The notes: a model not told the origin generated them from the letters alone. Counted from the first letter of the stretch, positions 1 to 7,311 are shown. The stretch is 29,829 bases of DNA from an uncultured Oscillospiraceae bacterium (GCA_934565795.1 CAKTIM010000025.1:1-29829); one strand, 5' to 3'. Made by a program: numbers and translations.

Positions 1-6
1 GAGGCG

Positions 7-231
7 GGGAGACACCCACCGCACCAGGGGAGACACTTGCCGCACCCATCCGTAGGGGTCGGCAATTTGTCGACCCGTGGCCTGGCGGTTTCCAATCGGT
101 GCGTTGAGTGGCGTGTAACCAAAACATTCTGCTGCCCACGAGGGCGAAACCATTCACCGTACTGCCTCAATTTCGGAAGCCAGCGGAGCGGCAGATTGCC
201 GCCCCCTACGAGACGGAGGAGACACCCACCG
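7..231. repeat. Pair of inverted REP-like palindromes inside a short direct repeat
   Basis: No gene is visible in the first 255 bases. A REP-like unit beginning CGTAGGGGTCGGCAA starts at 51 and ends in a partly complementary CGACCC near 76. A second unit in opposite orientation ends GCCGCCCCCTACG at 198-210. The two face each other like a bacterial interspersed mosaic element. The 14-mer GGAGACACCCACCG occurs on both sides (about 8-21 and 218-231). The block lies just past the 3' end of the RAYT gene, the usual place for REP sequences mobilised by such enzymes. That link is family knowledge; mobilisation here is inferred. Confidence 0.6.
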
Positions 232-255
232 AAGCCGCAATCCGACGGTGAATGA

Positions 256-726
256 TTACAGCTGGCTGCTTTGTGTGTAATAGCAATCCTCCCGCCATTT
301 CCAATGGTTGTTCACTACATATGTCCAAATTCTTTGATAATCCGCTTCACTGCGAATAACGTGGTCATAGTAATTTCTTTGCCAAATGGGAGTGCCAATC
401 AGTATTGTAGCTTTCCGTTTCAATTGAGCAATGACATTCGAAATGGTGATGCCGCCAGGGCTGGTTATTTCTAAAATCAGATGGATGTGATTTGGCATGA
501 TGCTGAATTGATCCAGCCGAACTGTGGAATGGAGCAGCGGAATTGCCTGAATGCATTGCCGGACGATTTTGCCTGACGGGGTCAATGTCGGATGATCGTT
601 TACAAGCTTACCAGAGGCCCAAAACAGATTGGCCTTACCTCTGGAACAGATCGTAACGAAGTAATATCCCGGAGTACTATAATCGTACTCGGCCAGGCGG
701 ATCGCTTTTCGCTGTGGCGCATCCAT
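256..726 (-). CDS. REP-associated tyrosine transposase (RAYT, Y1/TnpA_REP family)
   Basis: A 156-aa protein of the HUH single-strand transposase superfamily. The start at 726 is chosen because GGAG lies 10 bases upstream and the family's N-terminal motif (YDYSTPGYYFVTICS, residues 14-28) follows; an open frame continuing upstream to 816 is not needed. The HUH metal-binding motif is NHIHLI at residues 79-84, and the candidate nucleophile tyrosine is in WQRNYYDH (Y119/Y120). Length is normal for the family and no frameshift is seen. RAYTs nick and join single-stranded REP palindromes and are usually single-copy domesticated genes. REP-like palindromes lie directly downstream (51-210) and elsewhere in this window. 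Family assignment is firm; activity on these repeats is inferred. Confidence 0.85.
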   Translation of the reverse strand: MDAPQRKAIRLAEYDYSTPGYYFVTICSRGKANLFWASGKLVNDHPTLTPSGKIVRQCIQAIPLLHSTVRLDQFSIMPNHIHLILEITSPGGITISNVIAQLKRKATILIGTPIWQRNYYDHVIRSEADYQRIWTYVVNNHWKWREDCYYTQSSQL

Positions 727-755
727 CGGATTTTCGCTCCTTCCGCTTATGGGGG

Positions 756-1802
756 CTATTCTGTGGCCGCGTCGTCCTCGGTGGCCATATTGTCCTGGTT
801 TCTGCGGTTGAACCATGTGACCTCGCCGCTGTTGTAGTAGTTGGGGGCGTCGTTGCCGGCGGCGCTGATGGGCTTGTTGCTGGAGAGGGTGTCGCGGATG
901 TCGTCGATGAATTTTTTCAGCAGACTGGTGTCGTTGTGATCCTTGGCGTCGATGCGCATGGTGAACTGCACGGAGCCGCCCACGATCTTATCCACGCACT
1001 CCGGGTCGTCGCCCTCCATCCAGATGACGATGGTGTATTTATCCACGTAGCCCACCAGGAAGTCATCCTCGGTAAAGGAGCAGACCAGCGTGTCGCTTTC
1101 AAAATTCTCGCAGTCCTCCTCCGGCTCGCCGGTGGCGGAGGGCATGGCGTAGATCACCTGCTTGCCGTTGCGCCACACGGCCACCCGCACGGCCTCCTCC
1201 GCACCCTTGGAGCAGGAGTCCAGGGTGACGGTGGCGATATAGGACACATCCTCCTTGCCCGCGTTGCGGACATAGTAGGTGTAGGCCATGTAGTTTTCAC
1301 CGTTGTGGCTGCCGTCGATCTCGTCCACGTCGGCGGGAATTTCATCCACGGAGATATTGGTGGCATCCTCCACCGTGGTGGCGATCAGCCGGGCGGTGGG
1401 GTTGGAAAAATAGGGGTCGGAATCGATGGCGATGCCCTTGCGGAACATCTCCAGCCGGTTCAGGTTGATGGTAAAGTTGCCCATCTTCTCCTGGGAGAAG
1501 GCGGCGACGAACAGCCCGGCCACCGCCAGCAGCAGCACCAGGAACAGCAGCCGCAGCTTGTCCATCCGCAGCAGCGCGGCGGCAAGCAGCCTGCGCCTGC
1601 GCCGGGGCATGTACATGCTGACCACCGTATCCGGGTCTACGTCGCCCCCGGTCTGGGCCATGAGCTTTTCCAGCTCCTCGATGCGCAGCAGCTCGTCCTT
1701 CTTTTTCTTCTTTCGCCGCAGCCTGCGCTTTTCCGGGGCGGCCGGCTCCTCCGGCGTCTGCTCCTGGGGGGCGGCGGGGCGCTTCTCTTCTGTTTCGATC
1801 AT
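756..1802 (-). CDS. Single-pass membrane protein with large extracytoplasmic domain, unknown function
   Basis: I do not recognise the family of this 348-aa protein. Residues 1-75 are hydrophilic, rich in Pro/Glu then very basic (runs of Arg and Lys), and would be cytoplasmic. A single hydrophobic segment (LRLLFLVLLLAVAGLFVAAF, about residues 83-102) follows. The remaining ~245 residues are acidic, probably beta-rich and outside the membrane, giving an N-in, C-out topology. Its start overlaps the stop of the upstream PilZ gene by 4 bases (ATGA), so the two should be translationally coupled. The pairing suggests an envelope or surface role linked to c-di-GMP, but nothing in the protein itself identifies one. 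The frame ends with TAG at 756. Confidence 0.75.
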   Translation of the reverse strand: MIETEEKRPAAPQEQTPEEPAAPEKRRLRRKKKKKDELLRIEELEKLMAQTGGDVDPDTVVSMYMPRRRRRLLAAALLRMDKLRLLFLVLLLAVAGLFVAAFSQEKMGNFTINLNRLEMFRKGIAIDSDPYFSNPTARLIATTVEDATNISVDEIPADVDEIDGSHNGENYMAYTYYVRNAGKEDVSYIATVTLDSCSKGAEEAVRVAVWRNGKQVIYAMPSATGEPEEDCENFESDTLVCSFTEDDFLVGYVDKYTIVIWMEGDDPECVDKIVGGSVQFTMRIDAKDHNDTSLLKKFIDDIRDTLSSNKPISAAGNDAPNYYNSGEVTWFNRRNQDNMATEDDAATE

Positions 1803-2482
1803 AGCTTATACCGCTTCTTGATGTTGGCGACGTAGTCCTGCATCTGCTGGCGCTCCACGCTGTCGGCAAAGCGGAACTGGAAGCCGGCCACCCGGCGGAA
1901 GGGGCTGCCCTTGGGGGCCTCTCTCGTCCAGCAGATCACGGCGACCACGCCCTTGATTTCCTGCCCTTCTTTGGTGGTGCCGATGGTGGGCAGGGTCATT
2001 TCGCACATTTCGCCCACGGCCATGCCCCGGTTCAGGTAGCAGGCAAGACCACCGGCGGAGATATCCAGCGTCATACCGTCCTCGGGCAGGATTTCCCCGT
2101 CCATATTGGGACGCCAGGTGGGCTGGACGTATTGAATGGGAATGGTGGCGCGCAGACGCTCGTCCGTCCGGCGGAAGAACTGGCGCTGCTCGGAGACCCG
2201 GCGGATTTTCCAGCAGCGGCGGATGCCCTCCTTCACCACATCGTCGGCGTAACCGGCGACGATTTTGGCGTCCGCGTCGGTGCCGTAGCAGATCAGCAGC
2301 TTCTGCTGCTCGTCCAGCGGCAGGGGCTTGCCCTCGCGCATGGGGATGGAAATCAGGAACGATGCGGAATCCAGGGCCTTAACAAAGGTGCAGATCAGGT
2401 TAAAGGCAGGCTCCTGCCCAATGGGCACGTCCAGTGCCAGGCGAAGCTTGGTGCCGGGGCGAATGCGAAGTTCCTCGGACAA
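1799..2482 (-). CDS. PilZ domain protein, YcgR-like c-di-GMP receptor
   Basis: A 227-aa cytoplasmic protein with an N-terminal YcgR-like (PilZN) half (about 1-95) and a C-terminal PilZ domain (about 98-225). Both c-di-GMP contacts are present: the RxxxR element in FFRRTDER (R105 and R109) and DISAGG at D140-G145. Such proteins bind c-di-GMP and act on flagella, secretion or polysaccharide machinery. The start is TTG at 2482, behind a modest AAGGGTG Shine-Dalgarno sequence and a perfect consensus promoter (2535-2563). The downstream membrane-protein gene overlaps by 4 bases, so the likely partner is that protein rather than a flagellar motor; no flagellar gene is in the window. The family call is firm, the target is unknown. 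Confidence 0.85.
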   Translation of the reverse strand: MSEELRIRPGTKLRLALDVPIGQEPAFNLICTFVKALDSASFLISIPMREGKPLPLDEQQKLLICYGTDADAKIVAGYADDVVKEGIRRCWKIRRVSEQRQFFRRTDERLRATIPIQYVQPTWRPNMDGEILPEDGMTLDISAGGLACYLNRGMAVGEMCEMTLPTIGTTKEGQEIKGVVAVICWTREAPKGSPFRRVAGFQFRFADSVERQQMQDYVANIKKRYKL

Positions 2483-2534
2483 TTCCTGTCACCCTTTCTT
2501 TGTCATTTTCAATAAAGACAATATACCACTCGAC

Positions 2535-2563
2535 ATTATAGCACCTAGACGGGAGACTGTCAA
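2535..2563 (-). promoter_or_regulatory. Consensus sigma-A promoter of the PilZ operon
   Basis: On the minus strand, TTGACA (2563-2558) and TATAAT (2540-2535) are separated by exactly 17 bp, a perfect match to the vegetative consensus. Transcription would start near 2528, about 45 bases before the TTG start. Confidence 0.85.
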
Positions 2564-2633
2564 TTTCCACCTGGGAAAAAATTGCTGAAAAAAGAGAAAA
2601 ATGTTGCGCAATTGTGACGGCAGGGAATTCCGT

Positions 2634-2662
2634 TTGACAAAAAATAAGCCGTCGTGTAAAAT
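2634..2662 (+). promoter_or_regulatory. Sigma-A promoter of the PHP phosphatase gene
   Basis: TTGACA (2634-2639) and TAAAAT (2657-2662) are 17 bp apart. It is divergent from the PilZ operon promoter within the same 221-bp intergenic region. The predicted start near 2669 rules out translation from the in-frame codon at 2665 and supports ATG 2704. Confidence 0.8.
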
Positions 2663-2703
2663 AAATGGTGATTTTGCGAAAAAACGGACGGGGAGGGACA
2701 GCC

Positions 2704-3387
2704 ATGGTCGATTTTCACACCCACATTCTGCCCGGCATGGACGACGGGAGCAAGAGCCTGCGCCAGAGCCTGATCATGCTCCGCATGGAGCGGGAGATGG
2801 GCATTGATACCATCGTCCTGACCCCCCACTTCTACGCCAGGGAGAATGACCCCGCCCGCTTCCTGGAGCGCCGGGAGCGGGCCTGGGAGCGGCTCAGCGG
2901 CCACCTCGGCCCCCGCTGCCCCCGGCTGCTGCTGGGCGCGGAGGTGCTCTATTTTGACAATATGGACAACGCGGAGCATATCGCCTCCCTGTGCATCGGC
3001 TCCACTGGTGTCCTGCTGCTGGAAATGCCCTTCTGCCCCTGGGACGAGCGGATCATCCGTACCGTCCTGGAGCTGAACGGCCGGGAGGGAATCCAGGTGG
3101 TGCTGGCCCACATCGAGCGCTATTCCGCCTTCTGCCCCGGCAAGGACACCTGGGCGCAGCTGCGGGAGAGCGGAATCCTGATGCAGGTGAACTGCTCGTT
3201 CTTCTCCGGCTGGCTCCGCCGCAAAAGGGCCATGGCCATGATGGAGCGGGGCGAATTCCACCTCATCGGCTCCGACTGCCACAACCTGGACACCCGCGCC
3301 CCCAACTGGCCCCTGGTTCCCGCCCCGGCCCTCCGCCTCGCAGAAAAAACCGCCACAACCCTCCTGGGCCTCCCTCCCATCCCGTAG
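2704..3387 (+). CDS. CpsB/YwqE-type PHP-fold tyrosine-protein phosphatase
   Basis: A 227-aa protein of the polymerase-and-histidinol-phosphatase fold. The N-terminal metal motif DFHTHILPGMDDG (H5 and H7), an internal LTPHF, a LAHIERY segment and a C-terminal GSDCHN (D191, H193) match manganese-dependent CpsB phosphatases. These dephosphorylate bacterial tyrosine kinases that control exopolysaccharide export. No kinase or capsule gene is adjacent, so the role in polysaccharide control is inferred from family. Start ATG 2704 has a GGGAGGG Shine-Dalgarno sequence 6-8 bases upstream. It is somewhat shorter than typical members (about 250 aa). Its TAG stop lies inside a REP palindrome (CGTAGGGG at 3383), so the last residues may have been set by a REP insertion. 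Confidence 0.8.
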   Translation: MVDFHTHILPGMDDGSKSLRQSLIMLRMEREMGIDTIVLTPHFYARENDPARFLERRERAWERLSGHLGPRCPRLLLGAEVLYFDNMDNAEHIASLCIGSTGVLLLEMPFCPWDERIIRTVLELNGREGIQVVLAHIERYSAFCPGKDTWAQLRESGILMQVNCSFFSGWLRRKRAMAMMERGEFHLIGSDCHNLDTRAPNWPLVPAPALRLAEKTATTLLGLPPIP

Positions 3388-3408
3388 GGGTCGGCAACCT
3401 GCCGACCC
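3383..3408. repeat. REP-like palindrome overlapping the phosphatase stop codon
   Basis: CGTAGGG followed by a perfect 9-bp stem, GGGTCGGCA / TGCCGACCC, around ACC. It is the same family as the units at 51, 198, 3640, 3715 and 20878. The TAG within CGTAGGGG is the stop codon of the gene ending at 3387. No T-run follows, so it is not a typical terminator. Confidence 0.7.
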
Positions 3409-3464
3409 TTGAGCTTGCGGCTTAGAATGCAGTAAAGATGAACGTATAACAAAAAAGGGTACAT

Positions 3465-3567
3465 CCCCGAGCTTCCCTGCGGGGTGTTGCAGAGCGCAGC
3501 GAATCTTTAATAACAATCATTGCCGGTGGCAATGATACAATAATCAATTAGCTGTCGCCGCAGCGAC
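3465..3567. repeat. Non-coding cluster of three short palindromes
   Basis: The stretch 3388-3908 (521 bases) has no gene I can support. Within it lie three hairpins in a row: CCCCG/CGGGG (3465-3484), a perfect 9-bp ATCATTGCC/GGCAATGAT around GGT (3516-3536), and GTCGC/GCGAC (3554-3567). The composition is AT-richer than the flanking genes. I read it as a dispersed intergenic repeat; copies elsewhere in the genome cannot be checked here. Confidence 0.45.
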
Positions 3568-3639
3568 TGAAGAGGGCACTCAGCGTATGGTTTCGAGAGA
3601 GATTTGGTTAAAAGGGTAGAATCTCAAACATTCTGAGCG

Positions 3640-3743
3640 CGTAGGGGCGGATATTAGCCGCCCGCAAGGTAATGAAACTGAGCTGTACAGACAAACCGCT
3701 CAATCCCGGTACATGGCGGGGCGACAAATTGCCGCCCCCTACG
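3640..3743. repeat. Facing pair of REP-like palindromes
   Basis: The left unit CGTAGGGGCGG...CCGCCC (3640-3663) and the right unit GGGGCGACAAATTGCCGCCCC then CTACG (ending 3743) are in opposite orientation, about 50 bases apart. The arrangement matches the pair at 51-210. Confidence 0.65.
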
Positions 3744-3908
3744 AACTCAGAAGCCTTTGGCTGTTTTCGTTCAATTAACAACTCAATTCCGCGACGTTGC
3801 GGGCGGCTGGTATCCGCCCCGGGTTCCCGGCCTTGATTTTCATTTTGACAGGACTGTGAAACATTTCTTCCTTTTTGGCGTATACTATCCCTGGAAGGAT
3901 GTGGGGAA

Positions 3909-4061
3909 ATGGTGCTGTTTGGTATTGCGGTATCGGCGACGCTGCTGATGTATCTGCTGCTTCTGGCATCGGACGACCGGCAGGAGCAGGCGCGGGAGGA
4001 CATGGAGCAGATGGAATATCTGCGGCGCTATTACGAGAGAAAAAAGCAGCGCCGGCGCTGA
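3909..4061 (+). CDS. 50-aa single-pass membrane peptide, unknown function
   Basis: A short gene starting ATG 3909, with a GGAAGGA Shine-Dalgarno sequence about 11 bases upstream, ending TGA at 4061. The peptide begins MVLFGIAVSATLLMYLLLLA, a membrane segment, and continues as a highly charged tail with a likely amphipathic helix (DDRQEQAREDMEQMEYLRRYYERKK region). A terminator hairpin begins at its stop codon, which supports an independent unit upstream of rarA. A TATACT at about 3889-3894 could be its -10, but no good -35 is seen. Coding status is inferred from the start site, the amphipathic pattern and the terminator. I do not recognise a named family. Confidence 0.6.
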   Translation: MVLFGIAVSATLLMYLLLLASDDRQEQAREDMEQMEYLRRYYERKKQRRR

Positions 4062-4104
4062 CACGGCGGGCACCTTTGGACGCGGGAGACCGTGTCCTTT
4101 TTTT
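4060..4104 (+). terminator. Rho-independent terminator after the small membrane peptide
   Basis: Stem GACACGG (4060-4066) pairs with CCGTGTC (4090-4096) around a 23-base loop, followed by C and seven T (4098-4104). It overlaps the preceding stop codon and precedes the rarA promoter. Confidence 0.7.
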
Positions 4105-4108
4105 GCGG

Positions 4109-4137
4109 TTTGCATTTTCGCCTTTTTGTGCTATAAT
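4109..4137 (+). promoter_or_regulatory. Promoter of rarA (extended -10)
   Basis: TATAAT at 4132-4137, preceded by TGC (extended -10), with a TTTGCA/TTGCAT -35 region at 4109-4115, 16-17 bp away. The rarA start GTG lies 26 bases downstream of the -10. Confidence 0.75.
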
Positions 4138-4162
4138 ATGGGGAAAGAAAGGGGGCGGTGCC

Positions 4163-5422
4163 GTGTATCAGCCGCTTGCGGATCTGCTGCGGCCTCAGAC
4201 GCTGGATGAGGTATTCGGGCAGGAGCATATTCTGGGGAAGGGCGCGGTGCTGCGCCGCCTGATCGATTCCGGCAAAATTCCAAACATGGTCTTTTACGGC
4301 CCCAGCGGCACGGGCAAAACCACCGTGGCCAACATCATTGCAAAGCAGACCAACCGCACCCTGTTCAAGCTCAACGCCACCACCGCCTCCACGGCGGACA
4401 TCAAGGAGATCGTCTCCCAGCTGGATACCTTCATGGCCCCCAACGGGGTACTGCTGTATCTGGACGAGATTCAGTCTTTTAATAAAAAGCAGCAGCAATC
4501 CCTGCTGGAATACATCGAAAACGGCAAGATCACCCTGATCGCCTCCACCACGGAGAATCCCTATTTCTATGTGTTCAACGCCATCCTCAGCCGCTCCACC
4601 GTGTTTGAATTCAAGCAGATTTCCGCTGCCGCCGCGCTGCAGGCGGTGAAGCGGGCGGTGGGCTATATGGAGCAGCGCACCGCCCTGCATGCCCAGCCGG
4701 AAGCCGGCGCCCTGGAGTACATCGCCGGGGCCTGCGGCGGCGACCTGCGCAAGGCGATGAACGCGGTGGAGGTGCTCTTCTCCGCCGGTGTGCCCCAGGG
4801 GGACACGCTGGCGCTGACGCTGGACGACGCCAAGACCGTCACCCAGAAGAGCGCCATGCGGGCGGATCGGGACGGGGACAATTACTATGACCTGCTGTCC
4901 GCCCTGCAAAAATCCATCCGCGGCTCCGACCCGGACGCCGCCTGCCACTACCTGGCCCGGCTGCTGGAGGCGGGCCAGATGCAGTCCGCCTGCCGCCGCC
5001 TGATGGTCATTGCCGCCGAGGATGTGGGGCTGGCCTTCCCCCAGATCATTCCCATTGTAAAAGCCTGCGTGGACATGGCCCTGATGCTGGGCATGCCCGA
5101 GGCGCGCATCCCCCTGGGGGACGCCGCCGTGCTCATGGCTACCTCCCCCAAGTCCAATTCCGGCCACCTGGCTCTGGACGCGGCGCTGGAGGACGTGCGC
5201 CGGGGACGGGGCGGCGATTTTCCCCGGCACCTGCAAAATGTCCACGCCGACAGCTACACCATGGAGCGGGAGCAGGGCTATCTGTATCCCCACGATTTTC
5301 CCAACCATTGGGTGCAGCAGCAATACCTGCCGGACGAGCTGGTGGGGACAAAATACTACGAATTCGGCCCCAATAAGCTGGAGCAGGCCTCCAAGGCCTA
5401 TTGGGACGCGGTGAAGAAATAA
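4163..5422 (+). CDS. rarA: Replication-associated recombination protein A (RarA/MgsA), AAA+ ATPase
   Basis: A 419-aa cytoplasmic clamp-loader-like ATPase that acts at stalled replication forks. Walker A is GPSGTGKTT (G46-T54), Walker B is LYLDEIQ (D101, E102), sensor 1 is STTENP, and the arginine finger is in ILSRS. The C-terminal half holds the family's tetramerisation domain (EDVGLAFPQ, HLALDAALEDVRRG, YPHDFPNHWVQQQYLP). The start is GTG 4163: it gives the family N-terminus (YQPLADLLRPQTLDEVFGQEHI), follows GAAAGGGGG, and lies just downstream of the promoter at 4109-4137. The same frame is open back to 3875, but that would overlap the small membrane gene and the terminator. Confidence 0.95.
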   Translation: MYQPLADLLRPQTLDEVFGQEHILGKGAVLRRLIDSGKIPNMVFYGPSGTGKTTVANIIAKQTNRTLFKLNATTASTADIKEIVSQLDTFMAPNGVLLYLDEIQSFNKKQQQSLLEYIENGKITLIASTTENPYFYVFNAILSRSTVFEFKQISAAAALQAVKRAVGYMEQRTALHAQPEAGALEYIAGACGGDLRKAMNAVEVLFSAGVPQGDTLALTLDDAKTVTQKSAMRADRDGDNYYDLLSALQKSIRGSDPDAACHYLARLLEAGQMQSACRRLMVIAAEDVGLAFPQIIPIVKACVDMALMLGMPEARIPLGDAAVLMATSPKSNSGHLALDAALEDVRRGRGGDFPRHLQNVHADSYTMEREQGYLYPHDFPNHWVQQQYLPDELVGTKYYEFGPNKLEQASKAYWDAVKK

Positions 5423-5431
5423 GGAGGAACC

Positions 5432-5626
5432 ATGGACATTCGCCTGGGCGACACCCTTGTAATGAAAAAGCCCCACCCCTGCGGAGAAAAGCGCTGGCAG
5501 GTTTTGCGCACCGGCGCGGATTTCCGCCTGCGCTGCCTGGGCTGCGGCCACGAGCTGATGATCCCCCGCCAGAAAGCGGAAAAAAACATCCGCTCCGTGG
5601 AAAGGCAGCCGGATTCCCTGAAATAA
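5432..5626 (+). CDS. DUF951 family protein
   Basis: A 64-aa protein starting MDIRLGDTLVMKKPHPCGEK and containing a CLGCGH element. This gives three cysteines (PHPCG and CLGCG) that could bind a metal, and the length is that of the DUF951 (YyzM-like) family. Function is unknown. The start has a perfect AAGGAGG 5 bases upstream, and the gene begins 9 bases after rarA, so they are probably cotranscribed. A strong terminator follows at 5631. Confidence 0.9.
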   Translation: MDIRLGDTLVMKKPHPCGEKRWQVLRTGADFRLRCLGCGHELMIPRQKAEKNIRSVERQPDSLK

Positions 5627-5630
5627 AAAC

Positions 5631-5678
5631 CGTCCCCCGTCCGTCACAAAAGCCATGACGCGATGGGGGACGTTTTTT
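5631..5678 (+). terminator. Strong terminator closing rarA-DUF951
   Basis: CGTCCCCC (5631-5638) pairs with GGGGGACG (5665-5672), with an inner CGTCA/TGACG stem, and six T follow at 5673-5678. Confidence 0.9.
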
Positions 5679-5794
5679 CCTTTTCCGGCCCGCCGGGCCT
5701 GGGAGGTTCGGCGGCATTGACCCGGTTGCCGCAGAATGCCGGAAACCAGAGCGGGAACTTGCGGCGGCGGACGACTTGCAAACCGACTTCCTTC

Positions 5795-5815
5795 TTCGCC
5801 CCGGACGGGTATACT
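5795..5815 (+). promoter_or_regulatory. Candidate spoIIGA promoter -10 with weak Spo0A-box-like site
   Basis: TATACT at 5810-5815 is the same -10 hexamer I recall for the Bacillus subtilis spoIIG promoter, 24 bases before the spoIIGA start. There is no good -35 at 17 bp. TTCGCCC at 5795-5801 matches the reverse Spo0A box TTCGNCA at six of seven positions. Spo0A control is known for spoIIG in Bacillus; here it is only suggested. Confidence 0.4.
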
Positions 5816-5839
5816 GATGGCTGTCCAAGGGAAAGGGGG

Positions 5840-6601
5840 ATGGCGAGGCTGAGGGTGATATACATCGTGGCGGTGCTGAATTTCTGTATTGACGCGCTGC
5901 TGCTGGCCGGGACGGCGCTTTTGGCCGGACGGGCGCTGCATCCGGCGCGGCTGCTGCTGGTGTCGGCCCTGGGGGCGGCCTATGCGGGGGTATGCCTGCT
6001 GCCGCAGCTGCACGCCCTGGCCGGGCTGCCCGGACGGCTGGCCTGCCTGGCTCTGATGGCCCTGGCAGCCTACGGCCCGGACGTCAGAACGGGCTGCACC
6101 TTTATTCTGCTGACCATGGCCCTGGGGGGCGCGGCCCTGGCGGCGCGCAGGGGAGAGTTGTGGCAGCTGCCCGTGAGCCTGCTGGGGGTGCAGGCATTGG
6201 GGGCGCTGGCCCTCGGGGGCCAGAGCAGGCGGCTGCTGCCGGTGCAGATCACCGGGCGCGGCGGCACCGTCACCCTGAAGGCCCTGCGGGATACCGGCAA
6301 TGAGCTGCGCGACCCGATCACCGGCGAGGCCGTCCTGGTCATCGGCAGCGGCGAGGCTCGGCAGCTCACCGGCCTGACAGAGCATCAGCTGGAGCGCCCC
6401 CTGGAAACCATGGAGCACATGCCCCTGCCCGGCCTGCGTCTGATCCCCTATCAGGCGGTGGGTGCAAAGAACGGGCTGATGCTGGCCATGCGCTTTGCCA
6501 ACGTGCGCATCGGAGGAAGAAGCGGGTCAAGACTGGTGGCCTTTGCGCCCCAGTGCTTCGGCGAGGAATATCAGGCACTTGCAGGAGGGATTTTATGCTG
6601 A
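5840..6601 (+). CDS. spoIIGA: Sigma-E processing peptidase SpoIIGA
   Basis: A 253-aa septal-membrane aspartic protease that activates pro-sigma-E in the mother cell during sporulation. The N-terminal ~125 residues contain several hydrophobic segments (family: five membrane spans). The C-terminal domain holds the catalytic LRDTGNEL (D151-T152-G153), followed by [11 protein letters not shown] and later [11 protein letters not shown], all typical. The start ATG 5840 follows AAAGGGGG. Its stop overlaps the sigE start by 7 bases (ATGCTGA), the standard spoIIG arrangement. Identity is secured by the DTGN motif together with the sigE neighbour. Confidence 0.95.
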   Translation: MARLRVIYIVAVLNFCIDALLLAGTALLAGRALHPARLLLVSALGAAYAGVCLLPQLHALAGLPGRLACLALMALAAYGPDVRTGCTFILLTMALGGAALAARRGELWQLPVSLLGVQALGALALGGQSRRLLPVQITGRGGTVTLKALRDTGNELRDPITGEAVLVIGSGEARQLTGLTEHQLERPLETMEHMPLPGLRLIPYQAVGAKNGLMLAMRFANVRIGGRSGSRLVAFAPQCFGEEYQALAGGILC

Positions 6602-7296
6602 AATGGATCGCGCGATTTTTCAGGCAGCACCAAAGACCGGGACTCTACTATATCGGCGGCAGCGAGACCCTGCCCCCGCCCCTGAAGGGGGAGGAGGAAA
6701 AGGCCGCCCTGGCCGCGCTGGAGCGGGGGGACGAGGGGGCAAAGCAGACCCTGGTGGAGCACAACCTGCGGCTGGTGGTGTATATCGCCCGCCGGTTTGA
6801 GAATGTGTCCACCGGCCTGGAGGATCTGATCTCCATCGGCACCATCGGCCTGATCAAGGCCATCGGCACCTACCGCCTGGACAAAAACATCCGCCTGGCC
6901 ACCTACGCCTCCCGGTGCATCGAAAATGAAATTCTCATGCACATTCGCAAAATTTCCGGCCAGAAGGCGGAGGTATCCCTGGATGAGCCGATCAACCTGG
7001 ACTGCGACGGCAACGAGCTGCTCCTGTCCGACATCCTGGGCACCGACGGCGACGAGATCGCCCGCCCCCTGGAGGACGACGTTGACCTGTGCGTCCTGCG
7101 TCAGGCGCTGCGGGAGCTGCCCAGCCGGGAGCGGGAGATCGTGGTCATGCGCTTCGGCCTGGAGGGCCGCAAGGAGCTGACCCAGAAGGAGGTGGCGGAA
7201 AAAATGGGCATCTCCCAGTCCTACATCTCCCGCCTGGAAAAGCGCATCATGGGCAAGCTCCGCAAGGAAATGATCCGCCAGACCAGCTGCGCATAG
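6595..7296 (+). CDS. sigE: RNA polymerase sporulation sigma factor E (pro-sigma-E)
   Basis: A 233-aa sigma-70 family factor for early mother-cell transcription. The N-terminal pro-sequence contains [14 protein letters not shown], the region where the family is cleaved. Region 2 ([33 protein letters not shown]) and region 4 with a helix-turn-helix ([22 protein letters not shown]) are complete. Start ATG 6595 has GGAGGGA just upstream, inside the end of spoIIGA. sigG, which follows sigE in many Firmicutes, is absent; rex comes next with its own promoter. Confidence 0.95.
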   Translation: MLKWIARFFRQHQRPGLYYIGGSETLPPPLKGEEEKAALAALERGDEGAKQTLVEHNLRLVVYIARRFENVSTGLEDLISIGTIGLIKAIGTYRLDKNIRLATYASRCIENEILMHIRKISGQKAEVSLDEPINLDCDGNELLLSDILGTDGDEIARPLEDDVDLCVLRQALRELPSREREIVVMRFGLEGRKELTQKEVAEKMGISQSYISRLEKRIMGKLRKEMIRQTSCA

Positions 7297-7311
7297 CGGA
7301 CAAAAATAGGC

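Noticed and set aside
756..1802. Assignment of the membrane protein to the TasA/camelysin biofilm fibre family
   Set aside because: Beta-rich outer segments and PilZ linkage are suggestive, but I see no signal-peptidase site or diagnostic motif, so no family was named.
714..1835. A 373-codon plus-strand open frame opposite the membrane protein gene
   Set aside because: Gly/His/Val-rich shadow composition. The minus strand has a promoter, a coupled start and a credible membrane topology.
4031..6418. A 795-codon minus-strand open frame across rarA and spoIIGA
   Set aside because: It runs antisense through three well-identified genes and two terminators, with low-complexity composition. It is a codon-bias shadow.
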